The translations under genes were made by a program, and so were the position numbers. The notes under the pieces were generated by a model, which saw only the letters and a program-made list of their open reading frames with translations, was not told the DNA's origin and did not search any database. DNA of 64,000 nucleotides from Neobacillus sp. FSL H8-0543 (GTDB taxonomy: Bacteria > Bacillota > Bacilli > Bacillales > Cytobacillaceae): positions 1,173,501-1,237,500 of the forward strand of contig NZ_CP151943.1 of NCBI RefSeq assembly GCF_038592905.1. Direction: 5' to 3'. Of the stretch, positions 37,922-46,493 are shown piece after piece (position 1 is the first letter of the stretch; each line of letters starts with the position of its first letter).

Positions 37922-38388
37922 TTTTGAAGCTTGTAAATATACTTTAGGCATTCCTCGATAACTTGGTCCTTCATAATAAAGCTATAGTCATTGTTAAATC
38001 TTAATTGCAAAATATCACCGTCTACAACGACAGGGCCATTCGTTTCGTAATAGTCGTTTGTTTTATTTATTGTTTTAATTTTCCCCCAAAATACTTTTTT
38101 AACAAATATTCCTTTTTCATCACTAACTCTATATACTGCAATAGGGTTTAGTTCTTCAAGGCTGGCACCCGTTTCCTCATAAACCTCACGATGGGCCGCT
38201 TCTACAAGTGACTCACCACGCTCCACCTTTCCACCGGGAAATTCTATACCTCTGAGTTTATGATTGGTTAAAAACCAAGAGTCTCTATACTGACAAATAA
38301 CAAGCACATGTTTAATTTCCTCTTGGAATGCATTCTCAAAAAAAGACAGCTCCACCAGATTGCCATTAACATCAAAAAATTGATTCAT
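37909..38388 (-). CDS. ytkD: Nudix hydrolase YtkD (nucleoside triphosphate diphosphatase)
   Basis: A 159-residue Nudix protein with the complete box GGKVERGESLVEAAHREVYEETGA (G-x5-E-x7-REVYEETG). B. subtilis YtkD hydrolyses 8-oxo-dGTP and other NTPs and has a MutT-like anti-mutator role. It is convergent with ytlD. Confidence 0.88.
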   Translation of the reverse strand: MNQFFDVNGNLVELSFFENAFQEEIKHVLVICQYRDSWFLTNHKLRGIEFPGGKVERGESLVEAAHREVYEETGASLEELNPIAVYRVSDEKGIFVKKVFWGKIKTINKTNDYYETNGPVVVDGDILQLRFNNDYSFIMKDQVIEECLKYIYKLQNKKE

Positions 38389-38434
38389 CTATAACCCGCC
38401 TCTTGATTCCTTTTAAGACTATATTATAATAAGA

Positions 38435-38585
38435 AAAGGTCAATCGCACGTTTAGCGCACGACAGGACTGGAGCGCTTCGACTGAGATAAAGGAAACACG
38501 GAGAGCGGTAAGCGATCCGATGTTGACTTATCGTAGGGAGAAGAGCGAAGTACACTAGTCGCTGTACTGATTGCGCTAGACATAT
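38435..38585. repeat. Degenerate GC-rich intergenic element
   Basis: A roughly 150-bp stretch unlike its AT-rich flanks. On the minus strand it runs from TGTCTAGCGCAATCAG through TCAGTCGAAGCGCTCC to CGTGCGATTGACC. It resembles a class of Bacillaceae intergenic repeat that begins with GTCTAGC-CAGCGCC and ends near GCGCTT. There is only one copy in the window, so the assignment is tentative. Confidence 0.45.
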
Positions 38586-38624
38586 AAAAAAAAGGAAAAT
38601 CCTCATTATTAGGATTTTCCCTCA
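38584..38624 (-). terminator. Terminator of the 38627-38950 gene
   Basis: GGAAAATCCT-n7-AGGATTTTCC, with eight T residues on the minus strand. Confidence 0.9.
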
Positions 38625-38626
38625 GT

Positions 38627-38950
38627 CTATTCTATCGTCGGCATGATATTCATACTTTCAATATGCTGTTTTGCTTGGTCATCACCCAGTTTGTGAATCA
38701 TCCCATACACTTGTTGAATCGTATTGTCATATGCGTCATTCTCACGGTCGTAATGATATTGCACATATGGAACATGAGCCCGGAAAAAGTTTTTCCATTC
38801 GGTTGAATAGTTTTGGTCAAACAACTCCCGGAGTTCGGTAATTTCTTCATCATTCGCTTGAATTTTGAAACTATAGGTTGAACTGGTCTCGCTTTGAGAG
38901 ATGCCACCTGTTCCCACATCTATATAATAGGTTTTTTTCTGTTCATTCAT
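38627..38950 (-). CDS. Conserved small protein of unknown function
   Basis: A 107-residue soluble protein beginning MNEQKKTYYIDVGTGGISQ. It has a central LRELFDQNYSTEWKNFFRAHVPYV segment, HYDRENDAYD, and a helical C-terminus. I recall similar Bacillaceae proteins annotated only as hypothetical or 'hydrolase', without a recognised catalytic motif. An AGGGGATGAC region precedes the ATG. It is monocistronic with its own terminator. Confidence 0.7.
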   Translation of the reverse strand: MNEQKKTYYIDVGTGGISQSETSSTYSFKIQANDEEITELRELFDQNYSTEWKNFFRAHVPYVQYHYDRENDAYDNTIQQVYGMIHKLGDDQAKQHIESMNIMPTIE

Positions 38951-39178
38951 TATGTCATCCCCTTATGATTCATTAATTAAAAGTTTCCACAAAAATAAAA
39001 ATTTATTCTTTTTTACATTTCTATTCATTTTTTGGAAATGAATAGTGTATAATTGTCATAATATTAAGAAAATATATTTTATAGTTCTCAAAAGGTTTAT
39101 TGAATTGTTAGAGGATATTTTTTATTGGAAAGGGAATTGAATAAGTAGAGGAATCTATATTTGCAGGAGGTGAGATAA

Positions 39179-39436
39179 ATGAAGTTAGTCGATGAGCTAT
39201 ATGAAATGTATCGTAACAAGCTAACTGGTGATGAGGAAGATATCGACATGCTAGCCTTCGCCTTTTTAGAAGAAATGACACATGAAGACTTGTTAGGATT
39301 AATTCAGGATATGGATAAACAGGAATTATACGATTTAATGGGGCTCTATTTAATCGAAAGCTTAAAGGGAAAATTTGCGCAGGAAGAATACGGCCAGCGG
39401 CGCACCCATACTTATTATCCAAGAAATATACATTGA
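39179..39436 (+). CDS. DUF6154-type small acidic protein
   Basis: An 85-residue protein, MKLVDELYEMYRNKLTGDEED and onward, with three short helices (AFLEEMTHEDLLGLIQDM, QELYDLMGLYLIESLKGKF) and a basic tail. A perfect AGGAGGTGA precedes the ATG. It looks like a conserved Bacillaceae cytosolic protein of unknown function (DUF6154, from memory). Confidence 0.75.
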   Translation: MKLVDELYEMYRNKLTGDEEDIDMLAFAFLEEMTHEDLLGLIQDMDKQELYDLMGLYLIESLKGKFAQEEYGQRRTHTYYPRNIH

Positions 39437-39539
39437 ACCTTACATACTAGTGGAATCGAAACTGCCTTTCGTGCAGTTTTTTTTATTATTAACACGGATT
39501 GGCATGGTACAATAGGTGAGGAATGAAGGGGGGATTTAA

Positions 39540-39707
39540 ATGTATACTGTATTTGTGGTGAGCATAATTATTATTATTGTCGTCCTCTTGCTTGCAGTCG
39601 TTACTACATCAAAAGCCTATTCTTACAAGCATACAGTGGACCCGCTAGAAGATAAGCCTTATGTCGACAAGGTAAATATTGAGAATCCAGATAAAAAAGA
39701 GGCATAA
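39540..39707 (+). CDS. ytzI: YtzI-type single-pass membrane protein
   Basis: A 55-residue protein, MYTVFVVSIIIIIVVLLLAV, then TTSKAYSYKHTVDPLEDKPYVDKVN. One N-terminal membrane helix is followed by a conserved hydrophilic tail. It corresponds to B. subtilis YtzI near luxS. GGGGGG precedes the ATG at 39540. Function is unknown. It is convergent with luxS over a shared terminator. Confidence 0.78.
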   Translation: MYTVFVVSIIIIIVVLLLAVVTTSKAYSYKHTVDPLEDKPYVDKVNIENPDKKEA

Positions 39708-39739
39708 AAAAATCCTATTCAGAGTGAATAGGATTTTTC
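39706..39739. terminator. Bidirectional terminator between ytzI and luxS
   Basis: AATCCTATTC (39711-39720) pairs with GAATAGGATT (39726-39735), with A and T runs on both sides. Confidence 0.9.
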
Positions 39740-39746
39740 TTTATCT

Positions 39747-40220
39747 CTATGCGAAAACTTGTTTTAATTCTTCTTTACTTTGCTCTAACCAAAAGTGCAT
39801 TAAGCGTTTGGCACCTTCTAAATCATGGAGCTTTGCTTGACCGCATTGGCGTTCATTTGCTGCAGGAATCTCAGTGATTTCCACCGCATCCTTCATTGTC
39901 GCTTCAAGAAGGTCAATGATTTCTTCCACAGTTGGCTCACCACTAACGACCAAATAATAACCTGTTTGGCAGCCCATTGGTGAAATATCAATAATATCAA
40001 AGTGATCAAATTTTTCCGAATGTGTCCGGAGATTAAACGCCAATAGATGTTCTAGTGTATGAATCACATCCGGCTTCATCGCTTGTTTATTAGGTTGACA
40101 AAAACGGATATCATATTTATTTACAACACCATCACTGCCCACCTTATGTACACCACAATGTCTTACATACGGGGCTTTAACCGCATTATGGTCTAAATCA
40201 AAACTTTCTACTGAAGGCAT
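39747..40220 (-). CDS. luxS: S-ribosylhomocysteine lyase LuxS
   Basis: A 157-residue enzyme with iron/zinc ligands in HTLEH (His54, His58) and the CGQAKLHDL motif (Cys near 126). It releases homocysteine and DPD, the precursor of AI-2, linking to the SAM cycle driven by metK in this window. The ATG at 40220 lies eight bases after GGGAG and gives the family start [11 protein letters not shown]; a GTG at 40229 is less likely. Confidence 0.96.
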   Translation of the reverse strand: MPSVESFDLDHNAVKAPYVRHCGVHKVGSDGVVNKYDIRFCQPNKQAMKPDVIHTLEHLLAFNLRTHSEKFDHFDIIDISPMGCQTGYYLVVSGEPTVEEIIDLLEATMKDAVEITEIPAANERQCGQAKLHDLEGAKRLMHFWLEQSKEELKQVFA

Positions 40221-40360
40221 AGCATTCACTCCCTATTTAATCTACCTCATATCATACAACAAATCCCGACTAAATTCATCTGATTTATTTAATGTAACAA
40301 TTTAGACGTTTTTTTATAATTATGGTATGTTTTAATTACATGCTATTAGGGAGTGTTTTT

Positions 40361-40588
40361 ATGTTAAAAAAAGCCTTTATTGCTATTATTCGTTTTTATC
40401 AGGTTGTCATTTCTCCAATTAAGCCACCAACCTGTCGCTTTTACCCAACCTGCTCCCATTATGGCCTGGAAGCTGTTCAACGTTTCGGGGCATTTAAAGG
40501 TGGTTGGCTGACCATAAAACGAATCCTAAAATGCCATCCCTTCCATCCCGGCGGTATCGACCTGGTCCCAGACAAGAAGGGACATTAA
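40361..40588 (+). CDS. yidD: YidD-type membrane protein insertion factor
   Basis: A 75-residue protein of the UPF0161 family. A first hydrophobic helix ([16 protein letters not shown]) precedes the conserved [16 protein letters not shown] and [12 protein letters not shown]. It is thought to assist YidC-type insertion. The ATG at 40361 has GGGAGTG in front of it. It overlaps the 3' end of ytiB by four bases, tail to tail. Confidence 0.9.
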   Translation: MLKKAFIAIIRFYQVVISPIKPPTCRFYPTCSHYGLEAVQRFGAFKGGWLTIKRILKCHPFHPGGIDLVPDKKGH

Positions 40589-41157
40589 GCCTTATACCCA
40601 TCGACAACAAGCTCAAGTGCACCCGTATGCGGATCAATGATTAGTCCATGAACAGGAACACCCTCTGGCATAAGCGGATGATTTCTTATAACCCCAACAC
40701 TATGCTCAACACTTTCATTAACATTATCAAATCCATGGAGCCATTTGTTAATATTAATCCCGGAATAGGAAAGAGTATTAATTGTTTCATCTGAGATTCC
40801 CCGGCTTTTCATACTTTCAATTACCGGCTCAGGCTTTAAACCGCTCATACCGCAATCGTGATGGGCAATGACAAGGACCTCCTGTGCCTGCAATTGATAT
40901 ACAGCAATTAAAATACTACGCATAATACTACCAAACGGGTGTGAAACAAGAGCACCTGCATTTTTTATTGTCTTCACATCGCCATTACCTAAATTCATCG
41001 CTTTTGGCAATAATTCAAGCAATCTTGTATCCATACATGTCAGGATTACCATACGTTTATTAGGAAATTTAGTCGTTTCATATTTTTCATATTCACGGAT
41101 CTCTACAAACTTTCGATTATAATCAAGAATTTCATTTAATAATGTAGAATTCTGCAT
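40585..41157 (-). CDS. ytiB: Beta-class carbonic anhydrase YtiB
   Basis: A 190-residue enzyme with the zinc and dyad residues in ILTCMDTRL (Cys, Asp-Arg) and [10 protein letters not shown] (His, Cys). It hydrates CO2 to bicarbonate. The B. subtilis homologue is at the same place. It is divergent from the znuA-like gene. Confidence 0.9.
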   Translation of the reverse strand: MQNSTLLNEILDYNRKFVEIREYEKYETTKFPNKRMVILTCMDTRLLELLPKAMNLGNGDVKTIKNAGALVSHPFGSIMRSILIAVYQLQAQEVLVIAHHDCGMSGLKPEPVIESMKSRGISDETINTLSYSGININKWLHGFDNVNESVEHSVGVIRNHPLMPEGVPVHGLIIDPHTGALELVVDGYKA

Positions 41158-41267
41158 CTTTATTCCACCTCTTTAAGTTTTTCTTCTTTCAGCATACAAA
41201 ATCAATAAGGGATATGCCAAATATTTTTACTTGCATAAAAGCTATTTTTTTTGTAACATACATAGAG

Positions 41268-41288
41268 AAATCGGAATCGTTCCGTATT
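41268..41288. promoter_or_regulatory. Weak second Zur-like palindrome
   Basis: A region centred on CGGAA-TCG-TTCCG with outer AAAT and TATT. It matches about three quarters of the Zur consensus, so it is a possible auxiliary site between ytiB and the znuA-like gene. Confidence 0.35.
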
Positions 41289-41333
41289 ACGCACATATAT
41301 CTATTATTTGAATTCAAAAAATTTTTGGACAAT

Positions 41334-41354
41334 AAATCGGAATAAATACGATTT
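41334..41354. promoter_or_regulatory. Zur box upstream of the zinc-binding lipoprotein gene
   Basis: AAATCG-n9-CGATTT matches the 21-bp Bacillus Zur consensus (AAATCGTAATnATTACGATTT) at all but two positions. It lies 24 bases upstream of the start codon, where a repressor would block transcription when zinc is plentiful. Confidence 0.85.
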
Positions 41355-41377
41355 ATAAACATATGAAGGAGCATTAT

Positions 41378-42322
41378 ATGAAGAAAATTATTACTTTTCT
41401 TACCTTTCTTTTGTTATTTAGCCTTATACTCTCTGCCTGCTCTAGTGACCTAGAAGAAACACAAAAAGAGGAAGATCTTTTAACCATTTATACAACAGTA
41501 TTCCCACTTCAATATTTTACTGAGCAAATTGGAGGAAAATTTGTTGATGTGAAAACCATCTATCCTCCAGGTGCAGATGAACATACATTTGAACCTTCGC
41601 AAAAAGATATGATGAAACTAGCTGATTCAGACTTATTTTTCTATATCGGATTAGGCTTAGAGGGATTTGTAGAAAAAGCAAAAGGATCATTAAAAAACGA
41701 AAACGTTGAGTTATTGCCCACTGCTACTAATCTTCAGTTAGTGGAAGAAGATGACCATGAAGGTGATGATCATGAAGATGAGGATCATCAACATAGTGAT
41801 GTCAACCCACATGTGTGGCTAGACCCCATTTTTGCAAAAGAAATGGCTGCGATAGTAAGGGACGCCTTAATTGAAAAAATGCCAGAGAATAAAGCTTATT
41901 TTAATGATAATTATACCCAATTAGCAGGAGATTTAGATGAATTACATGCAGCATTCGATGAGACAATAAAATCTGCTAAGCATAATAAAATTATTGTTAC
42001 TCATGCGGCATTTGGATACTGGGAACAGCGTTACGGAATAGAACAAATTAGTATTTCTGGACTTTCAACCTCTAATGAACCTTCGCAAAGAGAACTGGAG
42101 AAAATTATCTCATTAGCCGACCAAGAGGGACTTCAGCATATCTTCTTCGAACAAAATGTTCAATCTAAATTAGCTGAAGTGGTTCAGAAGGAAATTGGTG
42201 CAAGAGCTTTACCCATCCATAATTTAGCGATTTTAACTAAGGATAATATTAAGAATAAAGAGACATATTTTACTTTAATGGAGCAAAACCTAGATTCATT
42301 AAATACAGCTTTAAATAATTAG
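41378..42322 (+). CDS. znuA: Zinc ABC transporter substrate-binding lipoprotein (ZnuA/AdcA-like)
   Basis: A 314-residue cluster A-I metal-binding lipoprotein with lipobox ILSAC (Cys21). Metal ligands are expected at His in DEHTFEP, NPHVWLDP, VTHAAFGYW and the later FFEQNVQSK region. A His/Asp-rich loop (HEGDDHEDEDHQHSD) near 130 is typical of zinc-specific members. The ATG at 41378 has AAGGAG upstream. No permease or ATPase gene is adjacent, so it must share partners encoded elsewhere. A near-perfect Zur box precedes it. Confidence 0.92.
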   Translation: MKKIITFLTFLLLFSLILSACSSDLEETQKEEDLLTIYTTVFPLQYFTEQIGGKFVDVKTIYPPGADEHTFEPSQKDMMKLADSDLFFYIGLGLEGFVEKAKGSLKNENVELLPTATNLQLVEEDDHEGDDHEDEDHQHSDVNPHVWLDPIFAKEMAAIVRDALIEKMPENKAYFNDNYTQLAGDLDELHAAFDETIKSAKHNKIIVTHAAFGYWEQRYGIEQISISGLSTSNEPSQRELEKIISLADQEGLQHIFFEQNVQSKLAEVVQKEIGARALPIHNLAILTKDNIKNKETYFTLMEQNLDSLNTALNN

Positions 42323-42421
42323 CAAATACTTCTGCAAATCCCTTTTACTTCTAGGGATAATGAACGGTTAAAATTCACATCCTATTTTTGTATTACGAAT
42401 TTTATTAAGGAGTGATACGAG

Positions 42422-42580
42422 ATGGCACAGGATGTTTTATGTGAGGTTAACAATTGCTCCTACTGGGCAAAGGGAAATAAATGTAATGCAGAAAGCATTT
42501 ATGTTGTCAGCCATAAAGGAAAAACTGCTGATAACAATCAAGAAACCGATTGTAAAACATTTGAACCATCTGATCTATAA
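42422..42580 (+). CDS. DUF1540 domain protein
   Basis: A 52-residue Cys-rich protein: VLCEVNNCSYWAKGNKCNAESIYV, with a fourth Cys in ETDCKTFEP. This is the DUF1540 pattern C-x5-C-x3-W-x4-N-x-C, probably a small metal-binding or disulfide fold. AAGGAGTG precedes the ATG. Its position after a Zur-controlled gene is suggestive of a metal role, but there is no direct evidence. Confidence 0.82.
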   Translation: MAQDVLCEVNNCSYWAKGNKCNAESIYVVSHKGKTADNNQETDCKTFEPSDL

Positions 42581-42621
42581 ACAACAAACCCAGGCAATCG
42601 CTGCCTGGGTTTGTTGTTTTA
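42581..42621 (+). terminator. Strong terminator after the DUF1540 gene
   Basis: AACAACAAACCCAGGCA pairs over 17 bases with TGCCTGGGTTTGTTGTT, then T residues. Confidence 0.95.
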
Positions 42622-42625
42622 ATTT

Positions 42626-42808
42626 GGTGTGCTAAACTTGTTTGTTGATTGGAGCTCCAGGCACTTCGCTTTCCGCGGGCAGTCCGGGAGCCTCCTCGTC
42701 GCTTCGCTCCTGCGGGGTCTCCCGTGACTTGCTCTTCCCGCAGGAGTCTCGTGCCTTCCGCTCCAATCAACTGAGTGTACTAAATCAACAATGTTCTTTA
42801 ACACAGCC
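42626..42808 (+). repeat. MITE-like dispersed element, copy 2
   Basis: About 183 bp. The right end CTTTAACACAGCC is the inverse of GGCTGTGTTAAAG; the left end GGTGTGCTAAAC is degenerate. The core runs from TTGTTGATTGGAGC (about 42640) to GCTCCAATCAAC (about 42770) and carries the shared GC-rich blocks. Its right edge touches the menC stop codon. Confidence 0.85.
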
Positions 42809-43914
42809 TAAAATTTAAAAAGACTCTTCATCAGCTGGACGTCTTTTAGTCTTTTTTGATTAATGCTAAATCCGATTCCCGGGGTAGTTGGTACTTTGAC
42901 ATAACCGTCATTAACGGTGACTTCGGGAGAAATAATATCTTCCTCCCAAAAACGGCTGGAAGCAGAGATATCGCCTGGAATGGTGAAACCCGGAAGTGAT
43001 GCAAGCGCAATATTATGTGCCCGTGAAATTCCAAATTCGATCATCCCACCACACCAAACTGGAACCCCCTTTTCAAGACAATAGTCATGAATTTTTTTTG
43101 CTTCATAGAGGCCGCCTACTCTGCCTGACTTAATGTTAATTACCCTGCAGCTTCCAAGCTCGATTGCCTGTTTTGCATCTTCAAAGGTCACAATGCTTTC
43201 ATCAAGGCAAATCGGCGTCCTAATACTTTTTTGAAGCTTTGAATGCTCAATAATATCATCGGCGGCTAGAGGCTGCTCTATCATCAGTAAATTAAAATCA
43301 TCCAGTTTCTTCAAACGCTCTAAATCTTTTAACGTATAGGCAGAATTTGCATCAGCCATCAATGGGAGGTCTGGGAAGTGTCTACGTATTTCTTCTAAAA
43401 AAGCGTAATCCTGCTTAGGATTTATTTTGACTTTAAAACGCTGATAGCCTTCAGAAAGAAACTTTTCAATCTGGTTAAGTGCAATGACCGTTGAATCCGT
43501 AGCGACTACAACCCCTGAAGCAATTGTTTCCCTTGTACCGCCTATAACTGAAGCAAGTGACTTCGCATGCTTTTTAGAATATAAATCCCAAAGAGCCATT
43601 TCTAATCCTGCCTTTGCCATATGGTTCCTTTTAACTGACTTAAATAAAACGGCCGCTTCTTCAGGATGGGATACAGCATTTTTTTTCAGTAAAGGAATCA
43701 ATATATCAGTTAACATATGTAGGCTCGTTTTAACTGTTTCTTCCGTGTACCACGGTGTTGAAAAGGCAACACCCTCACCATAGCCTGAAACGCCATCAAT
43801 GTCTGTTACCTCGACAATAATGCCCTCTCGCTCGATAACGGTTCCTAAATGCGTTTGGAACGGTGATTTCAATGGCATTTTAATCACATAGAGCTGAACG
43901 GCTGAAATATTCAT
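42808..43914 (-). CDS. menC: o-Succinylbenzoate synthase
   Basis: A 368-residue enolase-superfamily enzyme. The catalytic Lys is in RFKVKINPKQD, metal ligands are in LMADANSAYT, MIEQPLA and CLDESIV, and the second Lys is in VINIKSGRVGG. It dehydrates SHCHC to o-succinylbenzoate in menaquinone synthesis. Its start overlaps the menE stop by four bases. Confidence 0.93.
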   Translation of the reverse strand: MNISAVQLYVIKMPLKSPFQTHLGTVIEREGIIVEVTDIDGVSGYGEGVAFSTPWYTEETVKTSLHMLTDILIPLLKKNAVSHPEEAAVLFKSVKRNHMAKAGLEMALWDLYSKKHAKSLASVIGGTRETIASGVVVATDSTVIALNQIEKFLSEGYQRFKVKINPKQDYAFLEEIRRHFPDLPLMADANSAYTLKDLERLKKLDDFNLLMIEQPLAADDIIEHSKLQKSIRTPICLDESIVTFEDAKQAIELGSCRVINIKSGRVGGLYEAKKIHDYCLEKGVPVWCGGMIEFGISRAHNIALASLPGFTIPGDISASSRFWEEDIISPEVTVNDGYVKVPTTPGIGFSINQKRLKDVQLMKSLFKF

Positions 43915-45401
43915 CGGTCCGTCCTTCCCTCTTCTGCCATTTCCCTTAACTTTCTGCGTAAAAGTTTTTTTGCAGCATTTCTCGGTAACTTACTAATAAA
44001 ACGGATTTTTTTTGGTACTTTGTATTTAGCTAGATGCCCCATACAAAATTGCTCAAGCTCTTCCTCAGAAACAATCGAGCCATTTTTTGCAACGACAAAG
44101 GCGATAGGTACCTGCCCCCAGATTTTATCCTCAAGACCGGTTACACCCGCTTCAGAAACAGCTGGATGTGCCAATAGTACGGCTTCTATTTCTGCCGGGT
44201 AGATATTTTCACCGCCTGAAATGATTAAATCAGAACGGCGGTCGAGGACATATAAAAAACCCTCTTCGTCCAATTGTCCAATATCGCCAGTGTAAAACCA
44301 GCCATTACGGAATTTATCTTTGTTTGCATCCGGCCGATTTAAATAACCTGTCGTAACATTTGGCCCTTTAACAACAATTTCTCCTGCTTTCATTGGTCCT
44401 GCACCACGTCCATCCTCTGAGAGAATTTGGAGTTGAGCCGGGAATAATGGCTTACCTGCAGAGCCAAGTTTTGTTAGGCTGTATTCTGGAGAGAGAGTCA
44501 CTATCTGTGAGGATGTTTCAGTCATTCCGTATGTTTGAAAGACGGGTACTTCTTTTGCAGAACATGCTTTTAATAATGGCAGCGGTGCTGGTCCGCCGCC
44601 AAGGAGAAAGCAACGAAAACCGCTGGGAAGACTCGCATCTTCAAGTGTCTCAATTACCTTCGTTAGCATCGTTCCAACCACAGACATAATTGTTACCTGT
44701 TTATTTGTTATTTCCTCAATCGTTTTTTTGGCATCAAAGCTTTCATGGAGGATTACAGGCATTCCATAAATAACACTGCGCATTAGGATGGAGAAACCAC
44801 TAATATGAAAAAGCGGTACACTACATAGCCAGCGGTCTTTATCAATAAATCCTAAATTTAATGCTGACCCAACAGCACTCCACCAATGGTTGCCGTAGGT
44901 TTGCAGCACACCTTTCGGATTGCCTGTTGTCCCTGATGTGTACATGACCGTGCAAACATCTGTTAAATTGATTTCTTCCTGAATAACTGGTACCTCAAAG
45001 TCTGCAGGAACTAATTGTTCTTTTGTGATAATGGTTAATCCCAGTGTTAGTAATTCGTCTGCCTTTTCGTAAGAATCTTCTATTATCAAAAAGGCTGCTT
45101 GTGAATCATTTAGCTGCCAGGCTAACTCCGCGGGTGTTAGACGGTTATTTAACATTACTGCCTTTACACCTAAGAGCTGCAAAGCAAATAATATCACAAC
45201 TGTATCTAAATGATTTTTCAGCAAGATACCGACAAATTGATCTTTTTTAACACCAGATTTTTGAAGCTGTCCGGCAACTTGATAGGATTGTTCATAAAGT
45301 TCTTTAAATGTTAAAGTATGCTCATTAAAAAATAATGCTATTCTGTCAGGTGTAAGGAATGCTCTATTTTTTATAAAGTTTGGCATGATTTCATTATTCA
45401 T
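43911..45401 (-). CDS. menE: o-Succinylbenzoate-CoA ligase
   Basis: A 496-residue ANL-family adenylate-forming enzyme. The P-loop-like motif is MYTSGTTGNPKGV, with QTYGMTETSSQ, YTGDIG and the C-terminal hinge DRRSDLIISGGENIYP. It activates o-succinylbenzoate with CoA. The ATG at 45401 follows AGAGGTG by six bases. It is separated from menB by a terminator and a MITE-like element. Confidence 0.93.
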   Translation of the reverse strand: MNNEIMPNFIKNRAFLTPDRIALFFNEHTLTFKELYEQSYQVAGQLQKSGVKKDQFVGILLKNHLDTVVILFALQLLGVKAVMLNNRLTPAELAWQLNDSQAAFLIIEDSYEKADELLTLGLTIITKEQLVPADFEVPVIQEEINLTDVCTVMYTSGTTGNPKGVLQTYGNHWWSAVGSALNLGFIDKDRWLCSVPLFHISGFSILMRSVIYGMPVILHESFDAKKTIEEITNKQVTIMSVVGTMLTKVIETLEDASLPSGFRCFLLGGGPAPLPLLKACSAKEVPVFQTYGMTETSSQIVTLSPEYSLTKLGSAGKPLFPAQLQILSEDGRGAGPMKAGEIVVKGPNVTTGYLNRPDANKDKFRNGWFYTGDIGQLDEEGFLYVLDRRSDLIISGGENIYPAEIEAVLLAHPAVSEAGVTGLEDKIWGQVPIAFVVAKNGSIVSEEELEQFCMGHLAKYKVPKKIRFISKLPRNAAKKLLRRKLREMAEEGRTDR

Positions 45402-45422
45402 ATGTATCACCTCTAAATTGAA

Positions 45423-45607
45423 GGCTTTGTTAAAGTTGCCTGTTGATTTGCGCTCCAGGTGCTTCGCTTTCCGCAGGAGGTCCGGGGAGCCTCCTCGGCG
45501 CTAAAGCGCCTGTGGGGTCTCCCCTGCCCCTTACTCCTGCAGGAGTCTCGCACCTTCCGCTCCAATCCAAATAGTTGTAAAAATCAACAATAAACTTTAA
45601 CACAGCC
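45423..45607 (+). repeat. MITE-like dispersed element, copy 3
   Basis: 185 bp with both ends intact: left GGCTTTGTTAAAG, right CTTTAACACAGCC. The core from CTGTTGATTTGCGCTCC carries GGCGCTAAAGCGCC and CTGCAGGAGTCTC. It sits between menE and the menB terminator. Confidence 0.9.
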
Positions 45608-45613
45608 AAATAT

Positions 45614-45645
45614 ATAAAAACAGCCTGATGGGTACCATCAAGCTG
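45614..45645 (-). terminator. Terminator between menB and menE
   Basis: On the minus strand CAGCTTGATGG pairs with CCATCAGGCTG (one bulge or mismatch), followed by TTTTTATA. It would end the menF-D-H-B transcript before menE. Confidence 0.8.
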
Positions 45646-45659
45646 CAGTGAATGTGTTA

Positions 45660-46478
45660 TCAAGGAAAACGTGGGAATTGACCGAAGTCTGGCTTACGCT
45701 TTTCTTTAAATGAATCGCGGCCTTCCTTCGCTTCATCTGTTGTATAGTAAAGCAGTGTTGCATCACCTGCAAATTGCTGTAGACCTGCTAGTCCATCTGT
45801 ATCAGCATTCATTGCTGCCTTTATGAAACGAAGGGCGGTCGGGCTCTTTTCAAGCATTTCATTACACCACTGGATTGTTTCCTCTTCAATCCTTTCAAGA
45901 GGAACTACAGTATTGACTAAGCCCATATCAAGTGCTTCCTGTGCATTATATTGACGGCATAAGAACCAAATTTCACGAGCTTTTTTATGGCCGACAATTC
46001 TTGCAAGATAGCCTGAACCATAACCAGCATCAAAACTTCCAACATTTGGACCTGTTTGGCCAAATACGGCATTATCCGCAGCAATCGTTAAATCACAGAC
46101 GATGTGAAGCACATGCCCGCCGCCAATCGCATAGCCTTTTACCATCGCTATTACTGGTTTCGGAATAACACGGATTAAACGTTGAAGATCTAAAACATTT
46201 AAGCGGGGAATGTTGTCTTCCCCAACATAGCCTCCATGTCCTCGAACACTTTGGTCTCCGCCAGAGCAAAATGCTTTCTCTCCAGCTCCAGTTAACACAA
46301 TTACCCCTACATTTTTATCATCACGTGCATAGGCAAAAGCGTCAATTAATTCTGATACGGTTCTCGGTGTAAATGCATTATGTACATGCGGGCGATTAAT
46401 CGTAATTTTCGCAATCCCATTATATGTTTCATAGATAATCTCTTCATATTTACGTCCAGCAATCCATTCTACTGTCAA
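45660..46478 (-). CDS. menB: 1,4-Dihydroxy-2-naphthoyl-CoA synthase
   Basis: A 272-residue crotonase-fold enzyme. The oxyanion-hole glycine is in [17 protein letters not shown], followed by [32 protein letters not shown] and GSFDAGYG with the catalytic Asp/Tyr. It closes the second ring of the naphthoquinone. The start is TTG at 46478 after AGGAGGAG. It is the last gene before the internal terminator. Confidence 0.96.
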   Translation of the reverse strand: MTVEWIAGRKYEEIIYETYNGIAKITINRPHVHNAFTPRTVSELIDAFAYARDDKNVGVIVLTGAGEKAFCSGGDQSVRGHGGYVGEDNIPRLNVLDLQRLIRVIPKPVIAMVKGYAIGGGHVLHIVCDLTIAADNAVFGQTGPNVGSFDAGYGSGYLARIVGHKKAREIWFLCRQYNAQEALDMGLVNTVVPLERIEEETIQWCNEMLEKSPTALRFIKAAMNADTDGLAGLQQFAGDATLLYYTTDEAKEGRDSFKEKRKPDFGQFPRFP

Positions 46479-46493
46479 AGCAAAACTCCTCCT

